From Gemmatimonadota bacterium (GTDB lineage Bacteria; Gemmatimonadota; Gemmatimonadetes; Gemmatimonadales; Gemmatimonadaceae), in the NCBI GenBank assembly GCA_016191225.1, contig JACPPC010000003.1, forward strand, positions 62,001 to 126,000: a stretch of DNA of 64,000 bases, in the 5' to 3' direction. Positions 34,812-43,412 of this stretch are shown in pieces. A program made the position numbers and the translations under genes. The notes beneath the pieces are model-generated. The model saw only the letters and a list, made by a program, of their open reading frames with translations. It ran no database searches and was not told the DNA's origin. Numbering within the stretch: the first letter of the stretch is position 1; each line of letters starts with the position of its first letter.

Positions 34812-35093
34812 ATGGACAAGCAGACAATGGTCGTGGCGGTGATGGGCCAGCTGATCGGGCTCACGATCGTGCTGTCGATCATCATGGCATGGGTCAAGAC
34901 CCGCTCGCCCGGCAAGGGGCAGGGGCCGTCGAGCGAGGCCGTCCAGCGCCTGTCGGCGCAGATCGAGCAGCTGCAGGGGTCGCTCGACGCCGTGGCGCTC
35001 GAAGTCGAACGAATCTCCGAGGGCCAGCGCTTCACCACCAAGCTCCTCTCGGAGCGTGGCGCGACGGTGCGCCCGGGACTGGGCGATGGTTGA
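34812..35093 (+). CDS. Small membrane protein with coiled coil, paralogue A (93 aa)
   Basis: 93 residues from ATG 34812, chosen because GAGGA lies about 7 nt upstream. It has one transmembrane helix ('MVVAVMGQLIGLTIVLSIIM'), then a charged region and a predicted coiled coil ('RLSAQIEQLQGSLDAVALEV'), ending 'ERISEGQRFTTKLLSERG'. The following gene encodes a protein of the same length with nearly the same C-terminal block. The family is not recognised. The pair probably forms a membrane hetero-oligomer; that is inference. Confidence 0.75.
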   Translation: MDKQTMVVAVMGQLIGLTIVLSIIMAWVKTRSPGKGQGPSSEAVQRLSAQIEQLQGSLDAVALEVERISEGQRFTTKLLSERGATVRPGLGDG

Positions 35094-35367
35094 TCGCAGC
35101 GAGGTGATCCTGGCGCTGGCCGGGATGATGTCGGGCACGACGGTGATCGTGGCCGGGATGTACACCTGGCTGCGGGCGCGCCGGCAGCCCGAGTCGCTGC
35201 CCCGCGAGACCACGGTGCAGATCCTCGCCCAGCTCGACTCGCTGCAGCAGTCGGTCGACACGATGTCGCTCGAAGTCGAGCGGATCGCCGAGGGGCAGCG
35301 ATTCACGACCCGGCTCCTGTCGGAGCGGGGAGCGGCACAGGCAGAACCCTCGCTGCGCTCGGGCTGA
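35086..35367 (+). CDS. Small membrane protein with coiled coil, paralogue B (93 aa)
   Basis: 93 residues from ATG 35086, overlapping paralogue A by 8 nt. It has a transmembrane helix ('VILALAGMMSGTTVIVAGMY'), then 'ILAQLDSLQQSVDTMSLEVE' and 'RIAEGQRFTTRLLSERGAA', mirroring paralogue A. The equal length and overlap indicate a tandem duplication kept as a translationally coupled pair. The last six residues (PSLRSG) are encoded by a copy of the dispersed repeat. Function unknown. Confidence 0.75.
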   Translation: MVDRSEVILALAGMMSGTTVIVAGMYTWLRARRQPESLPRETTVQILAQLDSLQQSVDTMSLEVERIAEGQRFTTRLLSERGAAQAEPSLRSG

Positions 35368-35404
35368 CGGCGAGACGCAGGTCCTTCACGTCGCTCAGGA
35401 CGAC
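35348..35404. repeat. Dispersed repeat between convergent genes
   Basis: CCTCGCTGCGCTCGGGCTGAC (from 35349) and the block from 35377, GCAGGTCCTTCACGTCGCTC followed by AGGACGAC, are two same-orientation relatives of the reverse complement of TGTCATCCCGAGCG..GCGA.GGATCTGC. They fill the 36 nt gap and overlap the coding ends on both sides. Confidence 0.5.
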
Positions 35405-38361
35405 TAGGGGACGGCGCCGGCGGCTCCGGCGCGGCGGGGATCGGCGCCGGCGGTGACCTTCTTCGCGTCGACCGCGATCGCGGCGCCGTAGCCCATCCGC
35501 AGCTCGCCGCGGAGGGAGATCGGCCGCAGCGTCCAGCCACGGGTCTCGAGCTGCCGGATCACGCCAGGCGCGAAGCCGTCCTCGTAGTCGATCGAGAAGC
35601 TCGTCGCCTCGGCTCCCGGCGGGGCGAAGCGGCCCGCCGGGAGGACGCGCGGCAGCTCGAGGGCCCGCTGGGGGTCGAGCTTGAAGTCCAGCGCGCCAAC
35701 CACCGCCGCGTACACCGCGCTCGAGATCCAGGCGTTCCCCGCCGCCCCCACCACGAACACCGGTCGCCGGTCCTTCATCACGATCGTGGGCGTGATGATG
35801 CTCCCGTGCCGTGCGAACGGGAGCCGCGCGCCATAGCCGTTGGGGTCGGTGGAGTAGCTCGTAAGCTTGTCGTTGTAGAGGAAGCCGAGCCCGGGCGAAA
35901 CGTAGAAGTTGCCACCCCACGTCCCGAGGGTCTGCGTCACGGCGACGGCGTTGCCGTCGGCGTCGGCCACGGCGAACGAGGTCGTCCCCTGCGCGCGGCA
36001 GGCACTCGCGTCGGTGGCGTGGTCGTCGGGGCCGCAGCCATCGCGCACGGGGAGGCGCGCGAGGGCGTCGCCCTCGCGCGCGCCGAGGGCCGACAGGCCG
36101 CCCCCGGGGGCGCTGGCTGGTGCGCGGCGGGTGGTGTCACCGCAGGCGATCGCGTCGCCCCGCAGTTGCCGTGGTGACGGCGCCCGGCCCGCGTCGAAGC
36201 ACTTCCACCGGGCGCGGGCGGTGTCCTTGCTGGTGATCGGGTCGGTGTTCACCGGCCAGAGCGACGGGTCGGCGATCCGCCCCCGTTGCGACGGCCCGAG
36301 CAGCCACGCCGAGAGGAAGGCGTGCATTGTCGCCGCGTCGTCGGTGAAGGGCTTCGGGGCGGGGAACTGCTCGAGCAGGTTGAGCTGCGAGACGAGGGTC
36401 GCGCCGCCGCTCACCGGCGGGGCGCTCGAATAGAGCATGTAGCCTCGATACGTGCCCGACACGGGCTCACGCTCGGCGGCGAAGTAGCGCGCCAGGTCGG
36501 TGAGCCTGATCGGGTTGCCCTGCGCGCGCAGGTCGTTCACGAGGCGGCGGGCGACGTCGCCACGGTAGAAGCCGTCTGCGCCGCCGTCGGCGACCTTCTC
36601 GAGGGTGGCGGCGAGGTCGGGATTCCTGAGCGTGTCGCCGGCATGGAGTGGCTCGCCGTTCCGCCAGAAGAGGGCGCGGCTCCCGGCGTACTTCGCGAAG
36701 CCGGCGCGCTCGGTGGCCAGCGTCGTCGCCAGCCCGTCGCTCACCACGTAGCCGTCGCGCGCGGCGCGGATGGCCGGGGCGAGGATCGCCTTCCACGTCA
36801 CCTTGCCGCTCCCCCACTGCGTGAAGGCCTTGTGCATCCCCGCCACGGTGCCGGGGACGATCGCGAGCACCGGGCCGTCGGACGGGTAGCGGCCGTTCTC
36901 CAGCAGCGAGGCGTTGCCGAGGCCGGCCTCCTCCGGCACGCGGGCCATGAACTCGATGAGGCGCGGCTTGTCCCACCCGGCGAGCTGCACGACCATCTGG
37001 CCGTAGCCGCCGACACCGCTCGCGTCGGGCTCCACCACGCCGATGGCGAACGAGACGGCGACGGCGGCATCGACCACGTTGCCGCCGGCCCGGAGGATCT
37101 CGAGGCCGGCGTCGGTGGCGACGGGATGGGCGCTGGTGACCGCGGCACGCCCCGTGGCACTCGGGCGCAGCGGCGGGCGCTGCTGCAGCATGCCGTGGAT
37201 CGCGGCGTCGAGGGCGCTGTCGCTGGCGGCCGCGAGCGCCCGGGGGCGCCAGGAGCTCTTGAGCGATTCCCACTGCGCGCGCCGGGCCGCGTCGCCGGAG
37301 TAATAGAGCGTGGCGGTGCGCTCCCAGGCGCGGTCGAACGCCTCGGCGTTGCGGGCGGTGCGGTCGATCGCGCCCGCGACGCCGCGCTCCACGCGCCCGG
37401 CGTCGGGGCCGGCCGGGGCGTCGACGAACAGGAGTCGCTCGCGCGCGGCGAGGCGCTCGCTCACGCGCTCGCCAAGGCGGTCGGGGTCGCCGTTGTAGCC
37501 CGGGTCGTTGTCGGTGCGCTCGGCGATCGCGATCGTGCGCCCGTCGGGGGACCAGGCCGGGTCGCCGCGCACGAGCGACGCGACGTTCACCCAGCGCCCG
37601 TCGGCGGGGGTGACGAACACGCCGCTGCGCCCCCCGGCCGACGAGAAGGCGAGGCGCGTGCCGTCGGGCGACCAGGCGAGCCGCTCGGCCACGCGGTCGG
37701 TGACGATCGCGTGGTCGGCGCCGGTGGCGAGCGTGCGCACGCGCAGGGTGACGCCGAACTCGGTGGCCTGCGTGTAGGCGAGCTGCGCACCGTTCGGCGA
37801 GAAGGCGGGCGCGTTTTCGGGAAGGGTGGCGGTGGTGAGGCGCTTCTCGGCGCCGTCGGCGGCGCGGACCCAGATGCGCGCCATCGCGCCACGGCCGCGT
37901 ACGAAGGCCAGGCGTCCGTCGCCGGCCGCGGTTGGCGCGAAGTCATCGTCGCCGGTGGAGGTGACGCGCTCCGGCGCGACGGCCGGCGCCGCGCTGCGCG
38001 AACGAGGCACCGTCAGCCGCCAGATCGACCAGTGGCCGCCGCGATTCGAACTGAAGACAATGGCGGATCCGTCCGGCGTCCAGGCGGGGTCGCGATCCCA
38101 GCCGCCACCGGAGGTCAGGCGCACCCAGCCGCGGTCGGTGGCCTCGCCGGCCTGCGCCCAGAGGTCGCCGTCGATCGCGACGACGAGGCGACCGTCGGCG
38201 CTCCACGCCGGGCTTCGCGCCCCCCGCAGCGTTGCCGTCGAGTCGGGGCCGGCCTGCGCGCCGGCGGTACTGGCGAAGGGAAGGGCGAGGGAGACGAGCA
38301 TCGCGCCAGAGGCGATACCAAGGGGGTTCAATCCCGCGCACGGGAGGAGCAGCGTCGGCAT
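35404..38361 (-). CDS. Beta-propeller/gamma-glutamyltransferase fusion protein
   Basis: 985 residues, ATG at 38361-38359, with an N-terminal signal peptide ('LGIASGAMLVSLALPFASTA'). Residues 45-330 carry PD40/TolB-like propeller blades ('PAWTPDGSAIVFSSNRGGHW', 'LAWSPDGTRLAFSSAGGRSG', 'PAWSPDGRTIAIAER'). Residues 400-985 are gamma-glutamyltransferase: 'ATDAGLEILRAGGNVVDAAV', 'GVGGYGQMVVQL', and the autoprocessing nucleophile Thr793 in QGTTSFAVADADGNAVAV. Typical GGT is about 580 residues, so the propeller is an extra domain. It should be periplasmic and self-cleaving, acting on gamma-glutamyl peptides such as glutathione. The propeller may bind substrate or the cell envelope. Confidence 0.88.
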   Translation of the reverse strand: MPTLLLPCAGLNPLGIASGAMLVSLALPFASTAGAQAGPDSTATLRGARSPAWSADGRLVVAIDGDLWAQAGEATDRGWVRLTSGGGWDRDPAWTPDGSAIVFSSNRGGHWSIWRLTVPRSRSAAPAVAPERVTSTGDDDFAPTAAGDGRLAFVRGRGAMARIWVRAADGAEKRLTTATLPENAPAFSPNGAQLAYTQATEFGVTLRVRTLATGADHAIVTDRVAERLAWSPDGTRLAFSSAGGRSGVFVTPADGRWVNVASLVRGDPAWSPDGRTIAIAERTDNDPGYNGDPDRLGERVSERLAARERLLFVDAPAGPDAGRVERGVAGAIDRTARNAEAFDRAWERTATLYYSGDAARRAQWESLKSSWRPRALAAASDSALDAAIHGMLQQRPPLRPSATGRAAVTSAHPVATDAGLEILRAGGNVVDAAVAVSFAIGVVEPDASGVGGYGQMVVQLAGWDKPRLIEFMARVPEEAGLGNASLLENGRYPSDGPVLAIVPGTVAGMHKAFTQWGSGKVTWKAILAPAIRAARDGYVVSDGLATTLATERAGFAKYAGSRALFWRNGEPLHAGDTLRNPDLAATLEKVADGGADGFYRGDVARRLVNDLRAQGNPIRLTDLARYFAAEREPVSGTYRGYMLYSSAPPVSGGATLVSQLNLLEQFPAPKPFTDDAATMHAFLSAWLLGPSQRGRIADPSLWPVNTDPITSKDTARARWKCFDAGRAPSPRQLRGDAIACGDTTRRAPASAPGGGLSALGAREGDALARLPVRDGCGPDDHATDASACRAQGTTSFAVADADGNAVAVTQTLGTWGGNFYVSPGLGFLYNDKLTSYSTDPNGYGARLPFARHGSIITPTIVMKDRRPVFVVGAAGNAWISSAVYAAVVGALDFKLDPQRALELPRVLPAGRFAPPGAEATSFSIDYEDGFAPGVIRQLETRGWTLRPISLRGELRMGYGAAIAVDAKKVTAGADPRRAGAAGAVP

Positions 38362-38498
38362 GCGAAGTCGGCGGAGGGGGGAAGGACAGAATCTGCCGTC
38401 GAGGTGCGACAGGCGCGACGCTCAAGGCGTTGGAGGCTCCAGACCTGCACCAGGCCTGCGGTCCGGGATGTCATAAACTTGCTGTGCGGAACGCGAGT

Positions 38499-38507
38499 TG
38501 TGGATAA
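38499..38507 (-). promoter_or_regulatory. Perfect DnaA box upstream of ftsZ
   Basis: TTATCCACA on the minus strand (TGTGGATAA on the plus strand) is the exact consensus DnaA box, 189 nt before the ftsZ ATG. A single 9-mer can occur by chance, but in DNA this GC-rich an AT-rich box in a promoter region is noteworthy. Confidence 0.5.
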
Positions 38508-38536
38508 GCCAGTCCGGATAGGGAGTGCCGTCACTG

Positions 38537-38586
38537 CACGTTAGTCGTCCTAACAACGTGGCCTGACACGACGAAGCGTGTATATT
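38537..38586 (+). promoter_or_regulatory. ftsZ upstream region: inverted repeat and -10-like element
   Basis: GTTAG (38540-38544) and CTAAC (38550-38554) form an inverted repeat flanked by CACG and CGTG. CTGACA (38563-38568) resembles a -35 and TATATT (38581-38586) a -10, but their 12 nt spacing is too short for a standard pair, so the -10 may use another upstream element. The region lies 110-160 nt before the ftsZ start, so ftsZ probably has its own promoter and a long leader. Confidence 0.4.
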
Positions 38587-38695
38587 CTCGCTCCGAAACG
38601 GTGGCCATCCCAGCCCTGTTGAAAACTCGCTCGCCAGAGCCCTGCCGGCAGACGGCGCGCACGACCAGTCCCTCCGCTTGAGGCCGCGACCCCAG

Positions 38696-39847
38696 ATGAT
38701 TTTCGAGTTCGAGGAGAGCGCGTCCCAGAACGCTCGCATGAAGGTGGTGGGCGTGGGTGGCGGTGGCGGCAACGCCGTCAACCGCATGATCGACGAGCAC
38801 CTCGAGGGCGTGGAGTTCATCTCGGTGAACACCGACGCGCAGGCGCTGCTGGCGTCGAAGGCCGACGTGAAGATGCAGATCGGCAAGAAGCTGACGCGCG
38901 GCCTCGGCGCCGGCGCCCGTCCCGACATCGGCCGCCAGGCGATCGAGGAGAGCCGCGAGGAAGTGTCGCGCGTGCTCGGCAACGCCGACCTCGTCTTCGT
39001 CACCTGCGGGATGGGGGGCGGCACGGGCACGGGCTCGGCGCCGGTGATCTGCGAGCTGGCGCGCGAGATGGGTGCCCTCACCGTCGGCATCGTGACGCGG
39101 CCGTTCCTGTTCGAGGGGCGCAAGCGCATGCGGCAGGCCGAGGGCGGGATCGCCGAGATGCGCAAGCACGTGGACACGATGATCGTGGTGCCGAACGAGC
39201 GCTTGCTGGCGGTGGTCGGCAAGGGGATCCCGTTCCAGGACGCGCTCAAGAAGGCCGACGAGGTGCTGCTGCAGGCGACGCAGGGCATTTCGCTGCTGAT
39301 CTCCAAGACGGGGCTGATCAACGTCGACTTCGCCGACGTGCGCACGGTGATGATGAACGGCGGGTCGGCGTTGATGGGCACCGGCGTGGGGCGGGGCGAG
39401 AACCGGGCGACGGAGGCGGCGCAGCAGGCGATCTCGAGCCCGCTGCTCGACAACGTGTCGATCGCGGGGGCGGCGGGGGTGCTGCTCAACATCACCGGCG
39501 GCGAGGACCTGACCCTCGGCGAGGTGACGCAGATCTCGGACATCATCCACGACGCGGTGGGCGACGATTCGCAGATCATCTTCGGCGCGGTGACGGAGCC
39601 GGCGATGCAGGGCGAGGTGCGCGTGACGGTGATCGCGACCGGCTTCGACAAGGGGGCCGAGTCGACGGGCGAGGCGCGCGGCAGCGCCGTGCAGGGCGCC
39701 AAGGGGGCGCCGGTGATCCCGTTCCCCAACAGCAAGACGCGCCCGTCGCAGGGGGGGATGGTGCCGCCGGTGCAGCGGCCGTCGCGCCCGCAGGCGGAGC
39801 TCGGCGACATGGAGATCCCGACGTTCATTCGCCGGCAGATGGACTGA
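38696..39847 (+). CDS. ftsZ: Cell division tubulin homologue FtsZ
   Basis: 383 residues from ATG 38696; a TTG 18 nt upstream is a less likely start. GTP-binding motifs are '[16 protein letters not shown]' and the tubulin signature [10 protein letters not shown]. The T7 loop region is '[18 protein letters not shown]'. The C-terminal linker is short, and the conserved tail '[11 protein letters not shown]' should bind FtsA and other partners. It forms the Z-ring. It is separated from ftsA by seven or eight unrelated genes and has its own upstream signals, including a DnaA box. Confidence 0.97.
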   Translation: MIFEFEESASQNARMKVVGVGGGGGNAVNRMIDEHLEGVEFISVNTDAQALLASKADVKMQIGKKLTRGLGAGARPDIGRQAIEESREEVSRVLGNADLVFVTCGMGGGTGTGSAPVICELAREMGALTVGIVTRPFLFEGRKRMRQAEGGIAEMRKHVDTMIVVPNERLLAVVGKGIPFQDALKKADEVLLQATQGISLLISKTGLINVDFADVRTVMMNGGSALMGTGVGRGENRATEAAQQAISSPLLDNVSIAGAAGVLLNITGGEDLTLGEVTQISDIIHDAVGDDSQIIFGAVTEPAMQGEVRVTVIATGFDKGAESTGEARGSAVQGAKGAPVIPFPNSKTRPSQGGMVPPVQRPSRPQAELGDMEIPTFIRRQMD

Positions 39848-39880
39848 CGCGGCGCCGGCCGGCGCCGTGCTGGGCCCATG

Positions 39881-39910
39881 CGGGCCGGCCCCCGCGACGG
39901 GGCCGGCCCG
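39881..39910 (+). terminator. Strong GC hairpin after ftsZ
   Basis: A perfect 12 bp stem: CGGGCCGGCCCC (39881-39892) with GGGGCCGGCCCG (39899-39910), loop CGCGAC, starting 33 nt after the ftsZ stop. Only TTGTG follows instead of a T-run, but the stem is very stable. Confidence 0.65.
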
Positions 39911-39937
39911 TTGTGCACTCACTAGCTTCCCCGGCGC

Positions 39938-41743
39938 ATGATCGCCTGGATGCTCTCCCTCACCGCGGGTGGCCTGGCGGCCGTGGCAGGCTACCTGCCG
40001 CGGCCCGAGGGCTCGTCGCGCGACACCGCGGTGCCGATGGCGCTGCGGTTTGCCGGCGTGGCGCTGGCGGTGGCGCTCGCGCTCGATGCGCCCGCGGGGT
40101 TGGCGCGCCGGGCGGCGCCGTTTGCCGCGCTCGATGCCTCGGCGAGCTGGTTGCGCGGGGGCGAGACCGCGCGCTGGAACGCGGCGCGCGACAGCGCGCG
40201 CAGCGCGGGGGCCGACAGCATCGCCATGTTCGGCGACTCGGTGCGGGTGGGCGAGCCGCCGGCGCAGCCGCTCGACGCCGGCTCGCGCGCCCAGCCGGTC
40301 GTGGAGCGCGCCCTCGCAAGCGGTCGGCCGCTGATCGTGGTGACCGATGGCGAACTGTCCGACCCGGAGGCCTTGCGCGCCCTCCCGGCGGGCTCGCGCG
40401 TGATCGTGGCGCCCCCGGCGCAGGTGCGTGACGCGGCGGTGGTGCAGCTCGAGGCGCCGCACGCGGTGGTGCAGGGCGACACGATGGACGTGCGCGTGGA
40501 CATCGCCGCCGGAGTGCGCGGCGCGGCGGCCGGTCGCGTGACCCTCCTGCTCGGCGACGCGACCGTGGGCGACGCCCCGTTCGACTCGCTTCCGTCGTGG
40601 GGGGAGCGGTCCGTGTCGCTTCGCGCGCGAGCCACGGTGGCGGCGGGGCCGGCCGTCCTGCGCGCGGTGCTCCGATCGGCGCAGGACGGCGAGGGGCGCA
40701 ACGACACGCTGGCGGTGGCGATCGACGTGGCGGCGCAGGCGAGCGCGGTGTTCGTCTCCACGAGCCCCGACGCCGACGTGCGGTGGCTCGTCGCCACGCT
40801 GCGCGGCGCGGTGTCCCTGCCGACGCGGGCGTACTATCGCGTGGCGCCGGGGCAGTGGCGCGTGGAAGGCTCGCTGGCGCCGATCGCCGAGGGGGAGGTG
40901 CAGAAGGTGCTGCGCGAGGCCCCGCTGGCGGTGATTCATGGTGACACGGCGATGTTCGGGGCGCCGCTCGCGGCCACGCGCGGGGCGCTCGCCCTGCTCG
41001 CGCCGCCGCGGGAGCGCACCGGGGAGTGGTACGCGAGCGGGACGCCGCCGTCGCCGATGGTGGCGGCGCTGGCCGGTGCGCGATGGGACTCGCTGCCGCC
41101 GCTCGACGTGGCGCTCGCCAACGCCAAGGGCGACTGGGTGGCGCTCGAGGCACAGCGGAGCGCGAGCGACGCCAAGCATCCGGTGGTCGTAGGGCGGAGC
41201 GAACCGCGGCGCACGGTGGTGGTGACGGCGTCGGGGTTCGCGCGGTGGCGAGTGCGGGCCGGGGCGCCGGCCGACGCTTTCGGCGCGCTGTGGGGGGCGA
41301 TCTTCGACTGGCTGGCGGCGGAACGTCCAGATGTGCGCGCAGCGCTGCCGGCTGGTGGCGTGTTGCGCGAGGGGGACGCGGTGGCCTGGCGGCGGGGCGG
41401 GGCGCGCGACTCGGTGGTGCGCGTCGTCGTGCAGGCTCGGGCCGCCAAGGCCAAGTCCGACACCATCGTGCTGCGCTTCCCGCGGGGAACGACGGAGGCG
41501 CAGTCGCCGGCGCTGGCGGTGGGGGTGTACGATGTGCGGGCGCCGGGTGGCGCCTCGCTGCTGGTGGTGAATCGCGGGCTCGAGTGGGTGCCGCGCCGGC
41601 CGACGGTGCAGAGCGGGGCCGTGGGGGGCGGGGCGGCGCTCGGCGACGTGCCGGCGCTGCGGCAGTACGCGTGGCCGTTCGTGGTGGCGGTGGTGCTGCT
41701 GTGCGCCGAGTGGTTCCTGCGCCGGCGCGCGGGGCTGCGGTAG
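39938..41743 (+). CDS. Uncharacterised membrane protein, Bat-like layout
   Basis: 601 residues from ATG 39938. Hydrophobic helices at residues 1-20 and 32-50, then a long extracytoplasmic region, and a C-terminal transmembrane helix ('YAWPFVVAVVLLCAEWFL') with a basic end. A small segment 'RPLIVVTDGELSDPEALRAL' resembles part of a von Willebrand A-like fold. 'VVVTASGFARWRVRAGAPAD' resembles glutamine-amidotransferase-like membrane proteins linked to BatA families. No full domain can be assigned. It follows ftsZ after a terminator and ends before a 620 nt gap. Confidence 0.6.
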   Translation: MIAWMLSLTAGGLAAVAGYLPRPEGSSRDTAVPMALRFAGVALAVALALDAPAGLARRAAPFAALDASASWLRGGETARWNAARDSARSAGADSIAMFGDSVRVGEPPAQPLDAGSRAQPVVERALASGRPLIVVTDGELSDPEALRALPAGSRVIVAPPAQVRDAAVVQLEAPHAVVQGDTMDVRVDIAAGVRGAAAGRVTLLLGDATVGDAPFDSLPSWGERSVSLRARATVAAGPAVLRAVLRSAQDGEGRNDTLAVAIDVAAQASAVFVSTSPDADVRWLVATLRGAVSLPTRAYYRVAPGQWRVEGSLAPIAEGEVQKVLREAPLAVIHGDTAMFGAPLAATRGALALLAPPRERTGEWYASGTPPSPMVAALAGARWDSLPPLDVALANAKGDWVALEAQRSASDAKHPVVVGRSEPRRTVVVTASGFARWRVRAGAPADAFGALWGAIFDWLAAERPDVRAALPAGGVLREGDAVAWRRGGARDSVVRVVVQARAAKAKSDTIVLRFPRGTTEAQSPALAVGVYDVRAPGGASLLVVNRGLEWVPRRPTVQSGAVGGGAALGDVPALRQYAWPFVVAVVLLCAEWFLRRRAGLR

Positions 41744-42365
41744 AGTTTCGTCAGGGTAGCGCGGTAGCGCTCACGCCGCACCGTTCTGCGGGTCAGGATG
41801 CTGCGTCACGCCTCCACCATGTTCCACCACCAAGCGCTGGATAGCGACGGGCCGGCACCTTCGAGAAGCGCACGACGCGGGCTCCGGTGCCGCTGGGTCA
41901 GCCCGGCTGGTGATCGTCACGCGTCCGGCCGTGCCGGAAGGCGGCCCCGAACGAGCCATTCAAGTTCGGCCCCCAACGCTTTGTCCCCGATGATCGAGCG
42001 TGCGCTGGATCGTGCGGCAACCTCGGAGGAGAGCGTGTGCACGGCTCAAGGCATTGGCATGCCTTCTGATACGCAGCACAGGCGCCAGTAGACATACGGC
42101 TCGTCACACCGGCGGCACGTCACGAGCCCTTGCGCCTGGACAAAACGTTTCGCATGCTGTCGTCACGACAACAATGACGTTGGCGCCTGCGGCTCCGATC
42201 TGGGGTCAGGCGCCTTTTTTGTTTTCGACCTGATGCGCTTGCGCGCCGACGACGGCGCACACCCTGGTCGCGGAGATCGAAGCGAAGACTCAATCGTGGG
42301 CACGTGCGACGGAAGGACGGTCAAGGGCGACCGGCCCCTGCCGCGTGGTGGACGCTGAGCACGCA
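41744..42365. other. Long intergenic region with structured-RNA signals
   Basis: 622 nt without a convincing gene; the open frames in it have no start context or recognisable product. It contains an AGCGC/GCGCT hairpin just after 41755, a perfect 7 bp AAGGCAT/ATGCCTT stem at 42048-42065 with a TGGC loop, a TGTCGT-C-ACGACA palindrome at 42158-42170, and a strong T-tailed terminator at 42182-42220. The base composition becomes less GC-rich from here. Confidence 0.5.
42182..42220 (+). terminator. Intrinsic terminator with T-tract
   Basis: GGCGCCTG (42182-42189) pairs with CAGGCGCC (42207-42214), followed by six T, a G and four more T (42215-42225). It is the only classical T-tailed terminator I see in the window. 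The nearest upstream gene ends 440 nt earlier, so it may end that long transcript or a small RNA from this gap. Confidence 0.75.
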
Positions 42366-43325
42366 GTGACTCGAAAGTGCCGGCCTGCGCCACGATACCG
42401 GGGCCCCGCCCGACAGGTCATGGTTGCGGCACTCGTTGCTGGGGTGGCTGCGTGCAGTGATGGGGCATCCCCCGCCGGAGTGACGCGGGACTCGCCATCG
42501 CTCATCCGGCGAATCGATCGAACCGGCCTGGTGACGGTTCGTGATATCGGGATCGACCTTTCCGATACCCACTACGCGACAGAGGCGGAGCTCAGCGTGT
42601 CGCTGACGATCGCGTCGGACACGTTGATCCGAAACCCGTTCACCGGGGCGATGGTATACGAGTTCACGATCCCGGGGCGCATCGACACACTTCAGATCGA
42701 AGCGGGATTCGATGGCGCGGGCCGGACGCACCTCAACGGATACAAATTGTCGACACCGGATTCGCAAGTGGCCGCAGCGGATGAGCTTCGTGCGGTGCAG
42801 ATGATCGACGACGCCCAGCAGATGGTGTCGGGTCTCGGTCAGCCGTTCGCGTACGACGCAACCGGCGGGTCACCGCCCGCGATGCCGACGTCGGCGCTTG
42901 GCAACGTCGGCGCCATCGACCTGGACCAATTCGTCGGCGGTGGCGGCGGTGGCGGCGGCCCGGGTGGCGGTCCGCTCATGGAACTACTCGCACCCGCCGG
43001 GTCGCCACGCGAGGGATCGACGAATCGCAAGGAGTCGATCGACGCGCGCGGGCGACGGCACGTGACGGAGGACGTTCTGGGGGACGCGAGCCTGCTGGCT
43101 CCAGCCGTCTCTGGCGGCGCGCGACGAGTGGTGACGGAGCGCGTCCATCTTCGGGTCAGCACCGGCTGGCTGATGAGTGGGGTGAAGGTTCGGAGCGAGA
43201 CGTCCGCTGGTCGTTCGAGGCATGTGAATGTGAGCGAGGTGGAGCTTCGGCGCACGCGGGCGTACTTGAACCCGCAGCGGGCGAGGGAGCGAGCCCGTCG
43301 CCGCCGGGCGCGCGTGGAGTCGTAG
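42366..43325 (+). CDS. Lipoprotein, N-terminal part of a probable broken lipase unit
   Basis: 319 residues if GTG 42366 is the start, which gives a basic n-region before the hydrophobic 'VMVAALVAGVAAC' lipobox; GTG 42345 and ATG 42420 are alternatives. The mature part has beta-rich sequence ('YATEAELSVSLTIASDT') and a Gly-rich stretch (GGGGGGGGPGGGP) at about 200, and ends in a basic helix. No family is recognised. After TAG 43323-43325 the same frame stays open into the lipase domain, so this may be the front half of one secreted enzyme cut by a nonsense mutation. Confidence 0.55.
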   Translation: MTRKCRPAPRYRGPARQVMVAALVAGVAACSDGASPAGVTRDSPSLIRRIDRTGLVTVRDIGIDLSDTHYATEAELSVSLTIASDTLIRNPFTGAMVYEFTIPGRIDTLQIEAGFDGAGRTHLNGYKLSTPDSQVAAADELRAVQMIDDAQQMVSGLGQPFAYDATGGSPPAMPTSALGNVGAIDLDQFVGGGGGGGGPGGGPLMELLAPAGSPREGSTNRKESIDARGRRHVTEDVLGDASLLAPAVSGGARRVVTERVHLRVSTGWLMSGVKVRSETSAGRSRHVNVSEVELRRTRAYLNPQRARERARRRRARVES

Positions 43326-43412
43326 GTCGCCGCTCGTCCGAAGGTTCAGGATCTCGCAGTCAATCCCTGTATCGCTCGACTCGAGCAGGCGGCGCCGGCA
43401 CGCACGGCGGAT

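Noticed and set aside
41744-42120. Possible integron attC site suggested by a CCCCCAACGC core-like string
   Set aside because: No paired inverse core, no R''/L'' structure and no integrase nearby; the string alone is too short.
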